This document shows, in pieces, positions 62,532 through 64,000 of a stretch of DNA of 64,000 nt (positions are counted from its first letter, which is position 1; each line of letters starts with the position of its first letter). This DNA comes from Mogibacterium sp. (GTDB lineage: Bacteria > Bacillota > Clostridia > Peptostreptococcales > Anaerovoracaceae). The notes under the pieces were generated by a model. It searched no databases. It had not been told where the DNA came from and saw nothing but the letters and a program-made list of their open reading frames with translations. The DNA is taken from positions 124,001 to 188,000 of the forward strand of contig JAFWHB010000028.1 of NCBI GenBank assembly GCA_017512145.1. Reading direction: 5' to 3'. The position numbers and the translations under genes are program-made.

Positions 62532-64000
62532 ATGTTTAATCCGTTCAAGGACACTAGAGTTAATTACAGCAGCAAGAGGACGCTTATCGGAATAATATGT
62601 GTCATTGCTGCAACATTCCTTGTTACTTATTTCCTGCCGCCGGAGGTAGAGAACTATGGTATTTTCTCTGTAGTTCCTGCTGTATTCCTTATTGTGTATA
62701 TTTTCATTACACAGAGGATCGTGGAGTCACTTGTCCTGGCGTCGCTGATGGGCGTAATTATGGTATCAAGACCGGTTACGACAGGAGGCGGCAACTGGAT
62801 AAGCAATACTTTTTCAGATTTCAGTGATTCGCTTCTCGCGACGATGATGGATGAGGATATTGCATGGCTTATCATAGTCTGCGGTCTTATGGGAAGTATC
62901 ATCTCCCTGATCGAGCGCTCAGGCGGAGCCTTTGCGTTCGGAGAATGGGTAACGAAGAGAGCCAAGACCCGCAAATCTTCCCTTATTTGGACCTGGATCC
63001 TCGGAATAATAATCTTTATAGACGATTATCTCAATTCACTGACTGTAGGTGCATGTATGACACCTATAACAGACAGACACAAGGTACCGAGAGAATTCCT
63101 CGCATATGTTGTTGACTCGACAGCAGCACCACTTTGTGTGCTTATTCCTATTTCTACATGGTCAGTCTTCTGCAGCCGTATACTCGAAGCCAATGACTGG
63201 GCTCCGGCAGGAGAGGGCCTCAAGTATTTCATCAAGACAATACCATTCAACTTCTATGGCTGGTTTGCCGCTCTGATTGTACCTCTTGTAGTACTCGGAG
63301 TCATTCCGCTCATTGGGCCGATGAAGAAGGCATTTGAGCGTGTCGAGAATGGCGGACCGCTTGCGCCTCCGGGAAGTGAGAAGATCGATATCCACGCAGG
63401 CAGCGATATGAAGGTCCCTGATAATCCTAGCATCTGGAACATGATCATTCCGATCGCTGTTCTTATCTTTGCTACTGTCAAGGTCGACATGCAGGCAGGC
63501 GTAATCATCACTCTTGCGGTTATGTTCGTAATGTATCTCGCACAGGGCCTGATCGATGCTGAGGAGTTCATAGACATTGCTCTTGAAGGACTCAAGAACA
63601 TGATCCTTCCGCTCATACTGATGGTGCTCGCATTCCTGTTCGCTGAAGTAAGCAGCCAGATCCATTTCACACTTTATGTCATCGAGACTGCGACTTCCAT
63701 CGTATCACCTAAGTTCCTGCCGCTTGCAGTATTCATCGCTCTGTCGATAACTGAGTTCATTACAGGAACAAACTGGGGAATGTATATCATTGCACTTCCG
63801 ATCGTAATTCCTCTTGCAATGCAGACAGGCGCAGATGTAACTATCGCTGTTGCAGCTGTTCTCAGCGCCGGAGTATTCGGATCTCACATCTGCTTCTACT
63901 CAGATGCGACAGTTATCACTTCGTCAGCATGCGGATGCAATAACTTTGATCACGCTACGACTCAGCTGCCATACGGAATCCTCGGAGCCGTATGCTCAGC
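62532..64000 (+). CDS. NhaC-family Na+/H+ antiporter, partial
   Basis: The reading frame is open from ATG 62532 to the window end, 489 codons, so the C-terminus is missing. It is a multi-span transporter: IIGICVIAATFLVTYF-type first span, then MGSIISLIERSGGAFAFGEWV, FIDDYLNSLTVG (the NhaC-type conserved DD), DSTAAPLCVLIPISTW and ITGTNWGMYIIALPI with CFYSDATVITSSACGC near the end. It should exchange Na+ for H+ or a similar substrate pair. GGGGGAG precedes the start. It is 24 bases behind the ATP-grasp gene and could be in the same transcript. Confidence 0.88.
   Translation, partial: MFNPFKDTRVNYSSKRTLIGIICVIAATFLVTYFLPPEVENYGIFSVVPAVFLIVYIFITQRIVESLVLASLMGVIMVSRPVTTGGGNWISNTFSDFSDSLLATMMDEDIAWLIIVCGLMGSIISLIERSGGAFAFGEWVTKRAKTRKSSLIWTWILGIIIFIDDYLNSLTVGACMTPITDRHKVPREFLAYVVDSTAAPLCVLIPISTWSVFCSRILEANDWAPAGEGLKYFIKTIPFNFYGWFAALIVPLVVLGVIPLIGPMKKAFERVENGGPLAPPGSEKIDIHAGSDMKVPDNPSIWNMIIPIAVLIFATVKVDMQAGVIITLAVMFVMYLAQGLIDAEEFIDIALEGLKNMILPLILMVLAFLFAEVSSQIHFTLYVIETATSIVSPKFLPLAVFIALSITEFITGTNWGMYIIALPIVIPLAMQTGADVTIAVAAVLSAGVFGSHICFYSDATVITSSACGCNNFDHATTQLPYGILGAVCS

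Noticed and set aside
1..64000. tRNA, rRNA, CRISPR, IS or phage genes
   Set aside because: No cloverleaf, rRNA segment, regular spaced repeat array, transposase or integrase was found on reading the window.

Overview
The window is a gene-dense stretch of an anaerobic Clostridia-type Firmicutes chromosome. The evidence is an IspH-ribosomal protein S1 fusion, a trimeric [FeFe] hydrogenase, pyruvate phosphate dikinase, a membrane pyrophosphatase, strong AGGAGG ribosome binding sites, LexA with a Bacillus/Clostridium-type SOS box and single-chain glycyl-tRNA synthetase. I cannot name the genus. No tRNA, rRNA, CRISPR array, IS element or phage gene was seen.

Layout. 0-3.5 kb: cysteine desulfurase and IscU scaffold, then an RDD membrane protein overlapping a PyrK-like protein that has lost most Fe-S ligands. 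3.5-13.6 kb: cell-wall amidase (minus strand), then housekeeping genes (S21, YqeY, PhoH, YbeY, Era, RecO, a UBA/DUF4342 protein, GlyRS, PPDK). 13.6-14.2 kb: a non-coding region with a nested inverted repeat of about 196 nt, then the H+/Na+-pyrophosphatase (to 16.3 kb). 16.5-34.6 kb: an accessory catabolic locus with esterases, a metallo-hydrolase, an ene-reductase, a DUF1593 protein, a Gfo/Idh oxidoreductase with a VOC protein, three glycosidase-type enzymes, a GPH sugar symporter, an AraC regulator and a glycosidase remnant. Five intergenic regions here carry the same two-half-site motif with a 20-nt period, so the locus looks like one AraC regulon, probably for plant glycosides or glycoside esters. 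34.7-35.7 kb: an S66 peptidase. 36.2-40.3 kb: HydC-HydB-HydA hydrogenase. 40.4-45 kb: M18 aminopeptidase, a small membrane protein, ProC, LexA and a radical SAM gene sharing a LexA-controlled promoter. 45.2-53.3 kb: a ten-gene Mrp-type cation/proton antiporter operon with three antiporter-like large subunits and an inserted Pro-Glu repeat protein. 53.4-56.8 kb: enolase and the IspH-S1 fusion. 56.9-62.5 kb: a five-gene cluster of two MurT-like/GatD-like pairs plus an ATP-grasp ligase. 62.5 kb to the end: an NhaC-type antiporter that runs off the window.

Energy metabolism hangs together: hydrogenase (NADH/ferredoxin to H2), PPDK with a PPi-driven ion pump, enolase, and Mrp and NhaC ion exchange fit a fermenter that recycles PPi and reductant and uses ion gradients.

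The most unusual system is the MurT/GatD cluster at 56.9-62.5 kb. Both GatD-like proteins keep the family's landmarks, but both have lost the glutaminase cysteine and histidine, and both MurT-like proteins share the same altered motifs (KDQxQRNG, QENPET). This suggests a diverged ligase system that no longer draws ammonia from glutamine and is coupled to an ATP-grasp ligase. The second most useful result is the direct-repeat operator set of the catabolic locus.
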